Shown here: positions 1-8,570 of the stretch, in pieces | Position numbering within the stretch: position 1 is the stretch's first letter | Layout of the letters: each line of letters begins with the position of its first letter | Assembly: GCA_937871605.1 (NCBI GenBank) | Contig: CALMRM010000053.1 | Location: forward strand, 1 to 14,676 | From: an uncultured Terriglobus sp. | Lineage (GTDB): Bacteria; Acidobacteriota; Terriglobia; Terriglobales; Acidobacteriaceae | Direction of reading: 5' to 3' | Length of the DNA: 14,676 nt | The notes under the pieces: model-generated | What the model saw: only the letters and a program-made list of their open reading frames with translations | What the model was told of the DNA's origin: nothing | Database searches by the model: none | Translations under genes and position numbers: made by a program

Positions 1-1646
<1,646 letters not shown>

Positions 1647-1653
1647 GCCTGTA

Positions 1654-1660
1654 TCCTTTT
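1654..1660 (-). promoter_or_regulatory. secA ribosome binding site fixing a TTG start
   Basis: AAAAGGA on the minus strand lies 7 nt before the TTG at 1646. No in-frame ATG exists between the preceding stop and the conserved N-terminus, so this site decides the start codon. Confidence 0.75.
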
Positions 1661-1712
1661 GGGCACTGCTGGGCCGTGCCGGGCGCGCCGGGGCACCTGA
1701 ACTCCGTCTGTC

Positions 1713-1741
1713 ATTCTATCGGTCCTGACGCAGCCTTGCAC
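1713..1741 (-). promoter_or_regulatory. Candidate sigma-70 promoter for secA
   Basis: On the minus strand, GTGCAA (weak -35, 1736-1741) and TAGAAT (good -10, 5 of 6 consensus, 1713-1718) are separated by 17 nt. This would put transcription start near 1706, about 60 nt before the secA TTG. It is read by eye only. secA could also be reached by readthrough from the xer genes. Confidence 0.4.
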
Positions 1742-1768
1742 GGAGGCGCTCTGCGGAGGGCCTCCGTG
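1739..1768. repeat. Perfect 9-bp inverted repeat between xerC-like gene and secA
   Basis: CACGGAGGC (1739-1747) is repeated inverted as GCCTCCGTG (1760-1768) with a 12-nt loop. No U-tract follows on either strand, so it is not a typical intrinsic terminator. Its left arm overlaps the candidate -35 of secA, which would suit an operator or an mRNA hairpin at the end of the xer transcript. Function is unknown. Confidence 0.55.
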
Positions 1769-1819
1769 GCTGTCCACGCGCGCACGTACCAGCGACCAGC
1801 CTCTCGGTACTGCTGGTCA

Positions 1820-2815
1820 TTATGCTCGAGGATGCGTCTTGTCGTAGACCTGCTGCACCTGCGAAACGGTCAATTGGGTATACCGCTGCGTCGTGCTTAA
1901 CCGGGCGTGACCCAGCAACTCCTGAATGGCCCTCAGGTCGGCACCGTCCTCAAGCATGTGGGTGCCAAAGGCATGCCGCAGGGTATGGGGATGGACGCCT
2001 GCAGAAAGACCGCTGGCGATGGCGATGGCCTTCACCGTTCGCCCAACCGACCTGGTGGTCAAACGGGCCGAACTGCGGGCGGTCGCGTTGATAAGCAGCG
2101 GCCCGGCATCGACCAGTGCAGACTTCCCTGCCTGGCGCAGGACCTCTTCCCGGGACGGCAGATACGCCCGTATCGCGATGGCTGCTGCGTCACCCAGCGG
2201 CACATACCTCTCTTTACGACCCTTGCCCCGCACCAGCAGTACCTCGTTGCCCCACTGCAGGTCAGGGACGTTGATGCCCACAAGCTCAGAATTACGTATG
2301 CCGCAGCCGTACAACAACTCCCAAACGACACGATCGCGTTCTGGCCACCCCCCGTGCGGCTTCCGGTCTGGTGGCATCCTGTCAGCTGCTCCCTCCTGAC
2401 TAGTCTCCATTGCATTTAGCAGACTGTTCACCTGCTCTGCCGAGGGCACGCGGGGCAGGTGCTTCGGTAAGCGTGGCGAACAAACCAGCTGAGATGGATT
2501 GCTCTGCAGAACATCTTGCTTTGCTAACCAGCGAAACCATGCCCGGATGGCAGCCAGCGCACGCGCAGTAGAGGCGCGCGTCAGTCCCTGGCCATACAGC
2601 GTCACCAGATATGCCCGGATATGCTGGTGCTGTACATCATCAACACGGCTGTCCGCGCCCAAAGTGTCACTAAGGTATGTCGTAAACGTCTGTATCTCTC
2701 GCGTATAGGCGCGTACCGTGTGAGGCGAGCTACCCCGTTCTGTCTGCAGGACCGCCACGAAAGCATTTGCCCATTCCAGCGGAGTTGGATTGCGTGTGGC
2801 CAGGACTTTACTCAT
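1820..2815 (-). CDS. xerC: XerC-like tyrosine recombinase
   Basis: Tyrosine site-specific recombinase of the XerC/XerD type, expected to resolve chromosome dimers at dif with its partner. The 331 residues comprise an N-terminal SAM-like core-binding domain (about 12-100) and a C-terminal catalytic domain (about 120-325). All catalytic residues are visible: R174 (GCGIRNSEL), K198 (RGKGRKER), H277 and R280 (HTLRH), H303 (LLGH) and nucleophile Y312 (QRYTQL). A hydrophilic stretch near residues 137-157, rich in D, P and G, makes the linker before the first catalytic Arg longer than in typical 300-residue XerC. The ATG overlaps the end of the upstream recombinase gene by 8 nt (ATGAGTAA), indicating translational coupling. 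XerC rather than XerD is assigned mainly because the partner looks more XerD-like; the labels could be swapped. Confidence 0.88.
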   Translation of the reverse strand: MSKVLATRNPTPLEWANAFVAVLQTERGSSPHTVRAYTREIQTFTTYLSDTLGADSRVDDVQHQHIRAYLVTLYGQGLTRASTARALAAIRAWFRWLAKQDVLQSNPSQLVCSPRLPKHLPRVPSAEQVNSLLNAMETSQEGAADRMPPDRKPHGGWPERDRVVWELLYGCGIRNSELVGINVPDLQWGNEVLLVRGKGRKERYVPLGDAAAIAIRAYLPSREEVLRQAGKSALVDAGPLLINATARSSARLTTRSVGRTVKAIAIASGLSAGVHPHTLRHAFGTHMLEDGADLRAIQELLGHARLSTTQRYTQLTVSQVQQVYDKTHPRA

Positions 2816-3758
2816 TCGATGCTCTTGCCCGCTGCTTACCCCTGGGGTGGTGCTCGCGATGCACCTGCTTCAAGTGGCCAAGCGCCACGTGTGTGTACAC
2901 CTGTGTGGTAGCAATGTCAGCGTGCCCAAGGAGCAACTGTACACTCCGCAGGTCAGCCCCACGCTCCACCATGTGTGTGGCGCAACTATGACGCAGTCGG
3001 TGCGGGCTGGCCGTCCCATTTGCGTTCTTTACGATGGACCAAATAACCTGCGTCGTCAGTGGTTTGCCACGCACTGAGAGGAACAGGGCAGGCTGCAGGC
3101 CGCCACGGACCAGGTACGGCCGACCATATTGTAAGTACCGTTCCAGCGTCTTGCAGGCGCTGGTCCCAAGCGGTACTATGCGCTCCTTGTCGCCTTTGCC
3201 CCGCACCTGTGCCCGCGCCTGATCAAGGTGTATATCCTCTACCCGTAACGCAGTCGCCTCACCCGCGCGCAGGCCACCCGCATACAACACCTCAAGCACG
3301 GCGTGATCACGCAGCCCCAGTGCACCCTCTCCCGTTTGTGTCGCTGCCAAGCCGCCGCCGCTCAACATCGTTGAGACGGTTTGCTCATCCAGCGATTTCG
3401 GTAAAACCTTCCAGGTGGAGGGCGTCTGGATATTTGTCGTCGGATCGTACGTGATCTGCTTATCCAGCTGCAACCACCGGTAAAAGCCACGGAGGCAACT
3501 CAGCTTACGAGCCACAGACCGGTCTGTCCGGTCGTGTTGACGCAGGTGTTTGAGCCAGGCATGAACATTGCTGCGAGTCGCGGTCACCAGCGTTCCGCCG
3601 GTCCCTTCCAGGGACTCGCTGAACTGCAGCAGGTCACGCGCATACGCCTCACAACTGAGAGGGCGAAGGCCACGCTCCACCATCAGGTAGATCCGATAGT
3701 CACGCAGAACCTCAAGGTCTGAGCCTCTATTGCCAACGACCTCGATGAGGTTACGCAT
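2808..3758 (-). CDS. xerD: XerD-like tyrosine recombinase
   Basis: Second tyrosine recombinase of the Xer family, first gene of the coupled pair. The 316 residues hold an N-terminal core-binding domain (about 14-98, including SVARKLSCLRGFYRWL) and a catalytic domain. All catalytic residues are in place: R164 (AGGLRAGEA), K188 (RGKGDKER), H253 and R256 (PHRLRH), H279 (LLGH) and Y288 (TQVYTH). The pair probably forms a XerC/XerD heterotetramer acting on dif, but a dedicated pair for an integrative element cannot be excluded. The start ATG has only a close-spaced GGAG (2 nt), so initiation may be weak; the N-terminal length fits the family. It is divergent from the metallophosphoesterase gene across 55 bp. 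Confidence 0.87.
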   Translation of the reverse strand: MRNLIEVVGNRGSDLEVLRDYRIYLMVERGLRPLSCEAYARDLLQFSESLEGTGGTLVTATRSNVHAWLKHLRQHDRTDRSVARKLSCLRGFYRWLQLDKQITYDPTTNIQTPSTWKVLPKSLDEQTVSTMLSGGGLAATQTGEGALGLRDHAVLEVLYAGGLRAGEATALRVEDIHLDQARAQVRGKGDKERIVPLGTSACKTLERYLQYGRPYLVRGGLQPALFLSVRGKPLTTQVIWSIVKNANGTASPHRLRHSCATHMVERGADLRSVQLLLGHADIATTQVYTHVALGHLKQVHREHHPRGKQRARASNE

Positions 3759-3813
3759 GGCTCCAGTATCGGTGGTAGGGGCCTTGCATGGATGAACCGG
3801 AATCTAAGTCAGC

Positions 3814-4299
3814 ATGAGTCACGCTGCCGCCACCCTCAAGATTGCCGTCCTGTCTGACACGCACGGCTTGTTGAGGCCTGAAGTTACTGCTGCCTGCACA
3901 GGGGTCGATGCCATTCTCCATGCAGGGGACGTGGGTGGTGCGGCTATCCTTGAGCAGCTTCAACAGCTCGCACCTGTCACCGCCATACGCGGCAACATCG
4001 ATCGGAGCGGTGCCTGTGCCAGACTACCCGCGACGGAGATGGTGCGGTTTGACGATGTGACGTTCTACCTGGTCCATGACATTGCCGACCTAGACATAAG
4101 CCCAAGTGCTGCCGGTGTTGAGGTGGTGGTGAGCGGACACTCTCACAAACCACATATCGAGCGGCGGTCGGGTGTGCTCTACCTCAACCCGGGAAGCGTT
4201 GGACCAAGACGCTTCAAACTGCCGATATGCATGGCTTTGGTAACGATCCGAGGCAAAGACATCCAGGTTGAGGAGCTTTACTTTAGCCATACTGGTTGA
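3814..4299 (+). CDS. YfcE/MJ0936-type metallophosphoesterase
   Basis: Small calcineurin-like phosphodiesterase of the YfcE class, a dimetal hydrolase of unknown natural substrate that cleaves phosphodiesters in vitro in characterised members. The 161 residues show the full metal-ligand set: D15 and H17 (SDTHG), D39 (HAGDVG), N61 (RGNID), H88 (VHD), and H109 and H111 (GHSHKP), followed by the typical LNPGSVGPRR. Length is normal for the family. There is no signal peptide, so it is cytosolic. It is a single gene, divergent from the xer pair and convergent with the ABC permease, with only 7 bp between the stop codons. No strong ribosome binding site is seen before the ATG, although the protein begins sensibly six residues before the first beta strand. 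Confidence 0.9.
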   Translation: MSHAAATLKIAVLSDTHGLLRPEVTAACTGVDAILHAGDVGGAAILEQLQQLAPVTAIRGNIDRSGACARLPATEMVRFDDVTFYLVHDIADLDISPSAAGVEVVVSGHSHKPHIERRSGVLYLNPGSVGPRRFKLPICMALVTIRGKDIQVEELYFSHTG

Positions 4300-4306
4300 G
4301 AAGAGC

Positions 4307-5260
4307 TCAATCGCCTCTGCGCAAGCGTGGATTCGCGGCGGCATAGGCTGCGTCTGTCAAAAGGTTAGCAGCGAGGTATGTCAAGCCAATGACAAGCGTG
4401 CAGCCCTGTACCAGAGCGTAGTCGCGGTTGGAGATAGCAGAAAGTGTAAGCCGTCCGACACCAGGCCAGGAAAAGATAGTTTCCGTCACAATCGCGCCTG
4501 CCAGCAAGGAACCAAACTGCAGACCTACTACGGTCAACACCGGCAGCATCGCGTTGCGCAACGCATGGTGGTACACAGCTGCGTTCTTGGTCAGACCCTT
4601 AGCGTGTGCCGTACGTATGTAGTCCTGCCGTAGCTCTTCCAGCATTGACGTCCGCACCATGCGCGTAAGAATGGCAGCCAGAGAAAGTCCCAGGGTCACG
4701 GTAGGCAGAATGAGGTGGAGGACCGTCTCTCGGCTCCAAAGCCCTGCGGCTCCCGCGCCAGAGACGGGTAGCCAGCCGAGCCAAATGGACACTGTCACGA
4801 TAAGCACTGGGCCGAGCGCAAAGTTCGGAAAGGAAAGCCCGACTAGGGAGACCCCACCAAGAAGCCGGTCAGGCCAGCGCCCCTTTGCCAACGCTGACCA
4901 GATTCCAGCAGGTAGCGCGATGAACAATGCCAGCAGTAACGAGGACACGGACAGCAGAAGCGTGAACGGATAGTGCTGCAGTATCAAATGAGTGACAGAG
5001 TCGTGCAAGCGCAGGGACAATCCAAGGTCTCCGTGCAGAAGGCCAAGCCAATAGCGTGCGTACTGCTCTGGCAACGGAGCGTCCAGACCGTAACTGTGAC
5101 GCAGCGCACTGAGATCAGCAGCACTGGCCCCCTCTCCTACCATCTGCGCGATGGGATCGCCGGGCACCAGATGAATAAGTAAGAAGACCAGGGTGACGAT
5201 TAGCCAGAGTACCGGCAGTGTCAGGAAGAGTCGACGCAAACCGACAGGAACTTTTATCAC
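4307..5260 (-). CDS. OppB/DppB-type ABC transporter permease (apparently orphan)
   Basis: Inner-membrane permease of the peptide/nickel (Opp/Dpp/Nik) ABC importer family. The 317 residues give about six membrane segments (roughly 9-31, 99-121, 136-160, 180-200, 237-259, 283-305). The N-terminus is OppB-like, with HLVPGDP (30-36) and YGLDAPLPEQYARYW. The EAA loop that docks the ATPase is at about 214-238 (YIRTAHAKGL), followed by LRNAMLPVLTVVGLQFG and the ETIFSWPGVGRL motif. Its ATG overlaps the stop of the upstream CorC-like gene by 4 nt (ATGA). Such a permease normally needs an OppC-type partner, two ATPases and a binding protein. None is encoded here, and the next gene downstream is convergent, so the operon ends. 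It may use subunits encoded elsewhere or be a relic. The sequence looks intact. Confidence 0.9.
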   Translation of the reverse strand: MIKVPVGLRRLFLTLPVLWLIVTLVFLLIHLVPGDPIAQMVGEGASAADLSALRHSYGLDAPLPEQYARYWLGLLHGDLGLSLRLHDSVTHLILQHYPFTLLLSVSSLLLALFIALPAGIWSALAKGRWPDRLLGGVSLVGLSFPNFALGPVLIVTVSIWLGWLPVSGAGAAGLWSRETVLHLILPTVTLGLSLAAILTRMVRTSMLEELRQDYIRTAHAKGLTKNAAVYHHALRNAMLPVLTVVGLQFGSLLAGAIVTETIFSWPGVGRLTLSAISNRDYALVQGCTLVIGLTYLAANLLTDAAYAAANPRLRRGD

Positions 5261-6663
5261 GCGACCACGCCTGGCGTCTGTGGCGGAGTCGTGAGGGCCG
5301 TCGCGTTCCCGTCAAGCTCTTGAACCCGTATGCGGCTGATGCGTCGGCGTCTCAACTCCACAGCCGTGAACTGTTTATGGTCGTACATCACTGATTCCCC
5401 GGGGTGCGGCAGGTGGCCGAACTGTGCCAGCAGAAATCCTGCCAGTGTTTCCACACCGGCTTCCCGGGGAAACTGCCATCGAAGCTGCGTCGTAAGGTCC
5501 CGCAGTGTCACTGTCCCGTCCAGGTCTACGCTCTTGCCATCCGCGATGGACGGCAGAGGACGCGCTGAGGTGTCGAACTCGTCCTCGAGCTCGCCCACGA
5601 GCTGCTCCAGCGCATCTTCGGCAGTGACAAGGCCGACAGTGGACCCGTATTCGTCCACTACCATCGCAATCTGCCGGCGACGATTCTGGAACTCCTGCAG
5701 CAGTTCAGCAGCTAATTTGGTTTCTGGTACCACCATCACGTCGCGCATCACGTTGCGCAGCGGTACGCTCGTCTGTTTTAGCGCCGCCGGCAGCCGTCCA
5801 TCGCGCACAAAGTGCATCAATCGCGCCACGTCCTTCGCATACACCACGCCCACAAAGTGGTCGGTTCCGAGCGCAGGATCGTACACTGGCACGCGTGAGT
5901 GCTGTTCCTCCACAACTCTTGCCGAGGCAAGCTCTACGGGCATGTCCGACGGCAGCGCAAAGATTTGCCCACGCGGCGTCATGATCTCGCGGATGGTCAC
6001 ATGGTTCAGATCAACAGCATGATGGATCATTCGCTCCTGAAAGGCAGGTAGAAGTCCGCTTTGCCGAGTAGCGGTCGTCAGCAACTTTAACTCTTCGGGT
6101 GAATGTACCTCATCTGTCTCGGACCGCGAGGGTAGGCGAAAAAGACGAAGGACCAGCGCAGTGGACCCTCTCAGCAGCCGAACGAGTGGCCGAGTCAGTT
6201 CAAGAAAGACGTCCATGGGTGCTGCAACAGCCAGCACGATGCGCTCTGCGCGCTGCAGCGCGACAGACTTCGGCACCTGTTCTCCCAGTAGCACCTCAAG
6301 ATAGGTGATTACGGTAAAAGCAAAGACGACTGAGATTACATGCACAACGGGATCGGCATACCGGTCGGTGACCAAACCGCTACGATGCAGCAAGACGAGC
6401 AGAACTTGAGCCACCGCACTCTCGCCGAGCCAACCCAAAGCCAGTGAACACAAGGTCACGCCGAGTTGGTTGGCTGCAAGGAAGTCATCGATGTTCTGTT
6501 TTAACCGAAGCGCTGTGACTGCGCCTGTCCGGTTCTGCCGTACCAACTGCTCGAGTCGAGTCTCGCGCACGGTGATGACCGCAAATTCAGCAGCAACAAA
6601 GAACGCGGTTGCAAGAATCAGCACGGCAACAGCCAGCAGCCTGAAGAGTGCCCAATCAAACAT
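5257..6663 (-). CDS. CorC/HlyC (CNNM) family protein: DUF21, CBS pair, CorC_HlyC domain
   Basis: Membrane protein of the CNNM/CorC family, whose characterised members export Mg2+ (some Co2+) and bind nucleotide through their CBS pair. The older 'hemolysin' label is historical. The 468 residues contain a DUF21 membrane domain (about 1-180, with FFVAAEFAVI, LAANQLGVTLCSLALGWLGE and LLGEQVPKSVALQ), two CBS motifs (about 225-285 with MTPRGQIFALP, and 300-355 with VVDEYGSTVGLVTAEDALE), a linker VGELEDEFD, and a C-terminal CorC_HlyC domain (about 370-448). The start at the ATG gives the usual hydrophobic N-terminus. It is coupled to the ABC permease by a 4-nt overlap. Only about 20 nt separate its start from the terminator of the upstream thioredoxin gene, so its promoter is unclear. 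No strong ribosome binding site is visible. Confidence 0.93.
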   Translation of the reverse strand: MFDWALFRLLAVAVLILATAFFVAAEFAVITVRETRLEQLVRQNRTGAVTALRLKQNIDDFLAANQLGVTLCSLALGWLGESAVAQVLLVLLHRSGLVTDRYADPVVHVISVVFAFTVITYLEVLLGEQVPKSVALQRAERIVLAVAAPMDVFLELTRPLVRLLRGSTALVLRLFRLPSRSETDEVHSPEELKLLTTATRQSGLLPAFQERMIHHAVDLNHVTIREIMTPRGQIFALPSDMPVELASARVVEEQHSRVPVYDPALGTDHFVGVVYAKDVARLMHFVRDGRLPAALKQTSVPLRNVMRDVMVVPETKLAAELLQEFQNRRRQIAMVVDEYGSTVGLVTAEDALEQLVGELEDEFDTSARPLPSIADGKSVDLDGTVTLRDLTTQLRWQFPREAGVETLAGFLLAQFGHLPHPGESVMYDHKQFTAVELRRRRISRIRVQELDGNATALTTPPQTPGVVA

Positions 6664-6683
6664 ACGCAGCAGTCTAACCCAGC

Positions 6684-6707
6684 AAAAAGCCCGGCCGAAG
6701 CCGGGCT
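6684..6707 (-). terminator. Intrinsic terminator of trxA
   Basis: On the minus strand an 8-bp GC-rich stem (AGCCCGGC / GCCGGGCT) closes a UUCG-type tetraloop and runs straight into five T residues (positions 6688 down to 6684). It starts 19 nt after the thioredoxin stop and ends about 20 nt before the CorC-like start codon. Confidence 0.93.
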
Positions 6708-6725
6708 CCTCCCCTGAGCAAGAAC

Positions 6726-7058
6726 TTAGACCAGAACCTTGCCAATCTTCTCGTCGATCGTTCCTTTTGGCACGAATCCGACAATCTGCTCTGCCACCTT
6801 GCCATCCTTGAACAGCAACAGAGCCGGAATTCCACGAATGCCGTAGCGGCCAGGTGTCACATTGTTGCGGTCTACGTCCATCTTCATGACCCGCAGACGT
6901 CCGTTATATTGTGAGGCTACCTCGTCCACAACGGGTGCAAGCGCACGGCACGGCCCACACCAGGCAGCCCAAAAGTCCACCAGCACTGGCTGTTCGCTCT
7001 GCAGCACCGCCTGTTCAAACTCCGCATCATTCACTTCACTTACGAACTGACCCGCCAT
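6726..7058 (-). CDS. trxA: Thioredoxin
   Basis: Cytosolic thiol-disulfide oxidoreductase reduced by thioredoxin reductase. The 110 residues form a single thioredoxin domain with active site WCGPC (C34, C37) in VDFWAAWCGPCR, buried D28, and the cis-proline at P78 (IRGIPAL), ending in the usual FKDGK and VGFVPK segments. The start is placed at the ATG at 7058, which has AAAAGGGG 7 nt upstream and yields the normal family length; the reading frame remains open further upstream but that extension looks nothing like thioredoxin. It is followed by a strong intrinsic terminator and is divergent from the HAD phosphatase gene. Confidence 0.96.
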   Translation of the reverse strand: MAGQFVSEVNDAEFEQAVLQSEQPVLVDFWAAWCGPCRALAPVVDEVASQYNGRLRVMKMDVDRNNVTPGRYGIRGIPALLLFKDGKVAEQIVGFVPKGTIDEKIGKVLV

Positions 7059-7065
7059 TGCCAAT

Positions 7066-7073
7066 CCCCTTTT
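7066..7073 (-). promoter_or_regulatory. trxA ribosome binding site
   Basis: AAAAGGGG on the minus strand lies 7 nt before the ATG at 7058. It separates the real 110-residue thioredoxin from a longer open frame reaching back to 7256. Confidence 0.7.
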
Positions 7074-7110
7074 CGAGACGTGCCCCAAGTCTGGGTTCAC
7101 GCACTCCCTA

Positions 7111-7142
7111 CCCTTTGTGTAGATGCACGATGAACAAAAGGG
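7111..7142. repeat. Imperfect inverted repeat in trxA/HAD divergent region
   Basis: CCCTTTGT (7111-7118) faces ACAAAAGGG (7134-7142), an 8-bp inverted repeat with one bulged base and a 15-nt spacer. It lies 53-84 nt upstream of the trxA start. On the minus strand TTGAAA abuts it, a possible -35, but no good -10 follows. It could be an operator or a leader hairpin for trxA; this is not established. Confidence 0.35.
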
Positions 7143-7220
7143 TTTCAACCACCCCATCAACCGCACTGTAGCCATGGTCTCCAGCTTGAAGACACAAAGC
7201 GCAGCCTGCGACACTGGCGT

Positions 7221-7940
7221 ATGACTTGTGATCCGTCGCCTCAGCTGTCCCAGCATGACTTTCTACTAACTGTGCTGGACGCAAAGCTCACAACTGCTGT
7301 CTTTGACTTCGACGGCACGCTCTGGCCTGGCGACGCAGGGTCCGGCTTTATGAACTGGAGCATCGACACAGGGCTTCTCTCCCCTGTAGCGACAGCACAT
7401 TTGCGAAGCCGGCATGAGGCCTACCACCGCGGTGAGGTAGGAGAAATTACCATTTGCGGTGAGATGACACAGATCTACCAGGGGCTGACAGAGTCCGCGG
7501 TACGTGCCAGTGCAGCCACTTACTTCAGACGGCATGTGCAACCTCGCTTCTTTCCGTCCATGGTGCAAGTGCTACGAAACCTGCAGCAGCAAGGGACTGA
7601 GGTTTGGGCTGTTTCCTCCACGAATGCCTGGGTAATTGAAGAAGGCGTGCGAGAGCTCGGGATTCTGTCCGCTCGTGTCTTGGCCGCGGCAGTCGTGGTG
7701 CAGAATGGCACCATTACGGACGAACTCATCCACGTGCCCAGTGACGAGGGCAAAGCGGAGGCCCTGCAGCGAGCAGGCCTGGCCCGTCCGGACGCGGTGT
7801 TTGGCAACAGCGTGCATGACATTCACATGCTCCAGATAGCGCGCCTGCCGTTTGCCGTCAATCCCTCCCCGGAACTTGCTGCTTACAGTGCTCAACATGG
7901 CTGGCCGGTCTACTATCCCGCTATATCTCCGGAGTTATAG
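7221..7940 (+). CDS. HAD-IB phosphatase (SerB-like)
   Basis: Haloacid dehalogenase superfamily phosphatase of the IB type, related to phosphoserine phosphatase; the substrate cannot be told. In 239 residues, motif I is DFDGT with nucleophile D29 and general acid D31, motif II is S132/S133 (AVSSTN), motif III is K178 (DEGKAEAL), and motif IV is GNSVHD. The last has Asn196 where the common form is GDSxxD; the second acidic residue D200 is kept. An alpha-helical C1 cap occupies about residues 40-110. No signal peptide is seen. The ATG at 7221 has no clear ribosome binding site. A GTG at 7272, nine codons before motif I, is an alternative start and would give a more typical short N-terminus. It is the first of three plus-strand genes, 101 bp before mutT. 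Confidence 0.83.
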   Translation: MTCDPSPQLSQHDFLLTVLDAKLTTAVFDFDGTLWPGDAGSGFMNWSIDTGLLSPVATAHLRSRHEAYHRGEVGEITICGEMTQIYQGLTESAVRASAATYFRRHVQPRFFPSMVQVLRNLQQQGTEVWAVSSTNAWVIEEGVRELGILSARVLAAAVVVQNGTITDELIHVPSDEGKAEALQRAGLARPDAVFGNSVHDIHMLQIARLPFAVNPSPELAAYSAQHGWPVYYPAISPEL

Positions 7941-8041
7941 GCGCACGCCTGCTATGCAACGCGGTGTGCGAATCTGAACCAGACTGTCCCTTCTGCACGA
8001 AAGTCTTGTTGGCTGCAGGCGCAAGTTGCATCTAAAAGGCC

Positions 8042-8554
8042 GTGAAGGCTGTGGAACAGCGCGTTCGTAGACTAAAGGGCGAAATGCCCCTGCGGGATGA
8101 CGCGCAGCCGCCGAAACTGCTGCGTCTGGTCGTGGCTGCTCTGATCCTAAGATCGGACCAAGCTGGCGACGAGGTTCTGATCTGTCAGAGGCGCGCAGAT
8201 CAGCCGATGGCGCTCAAGTGGGAGTTTCCAGGTGGCAAGATCGAGCAGGGCGAAAGTCCGGAAGAGGCGCTTCGACGCGAACTCAATGAAGAACTGGGCA
8301 TTGAGGCTGTCATTGGCGCACCCGTCGCGCGCGTCCGCCATCATTACCGCAATGGTGGTGCCGTCGATCTTCAATTCTTCCTGGTGCGTCATTTCCAGGG
8401 CGAGTTGGATAACCGCATCTTTCAGCAGATGCAGTGGTCCAAGTTTGCCGGTCTGCCTGACTACGACTTTCTGGCAGCCGACCTGGGCTTGATACACGAT
8501 CTAGCGACAGGCAAGCTCCAGGTGCCTTCTGCGGCTGTGAATTTGCCCAGCTAG
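8042..8554 (+). CDS. mutT: MutT-type Nudix hydrolase (8-oxo-dGTP diphosphatase)
   Basis: Nudix pyrophosphohydrolase, probably removing oxidised 8-oxo-dGTP from the nucleotide pool. The Nudix box is complete: G65, E71, R79, E80, E83, E84 and G86 within GGKIEQGESPEEALRRELNE and the following ELGI. The preceding ALKWEFPGGKIE is the MutT-specific form seen in the E. coli enzyme. At 170 residues it is about 40 longer than E. coli MutT. The start is uncertain: GTG at 8042 (AAAAGG very close upstream) or ATG at 8084 (AAAGGG close upstream, giving MPLRDDAQPPK); the first 14 residues show no family similarity. It lies 16 bp upstream of the M48 protease gene and probably shares its transcript. Specificity is inferred from the motif. 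Confidence 0.88.
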   Translation: MKAVEQRVRRLKGEMPLRDDAQPPKLLRLVVAALILRSDQAGDEVLICQRRADQPMALKWEFPGGKIEQGESPEEALRRELNEELGIEAVIGAPVARVRHHYRNGGAVDLQFFLVRHFQGELDNRIFQQMQWSKFAGLPDYDFLAADLGLIHDLATGKLQVPSAAVNLPS

Positions 8555-8570
8555 CCTGATATAAAGCGGC

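Noticed and set aside
2888..2910. GT-rich, partly palindromic stretch (GTGTGTGTACACC)
   Set aside because: It encodes the conserved catalytic tyrosine region (VYTHVA) of the XerD-like protein, so coding constraint explains it.
1647..3813. A dif site near the xer genes
   Set aside because: No 28-bp site with two recognisable 11-bp arms was found in the gaps around the recombinase genes.
6726..7256. A 176-residue thioredoxin with an N-terminal extension
   Set aside because: The extra 66 residues show no domain or signal peptide, whereas the ATG at 7058 has a good ribosome binding site and gives the standard 110-residue protein.
7941..8041. tRNA or small RNA in the gap between the HAD and mutT genes
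   Set aside because: Only weak, short pairings (GCGCAC near GTGTGCG) are seen, with no cloverleaf and no U-tract.
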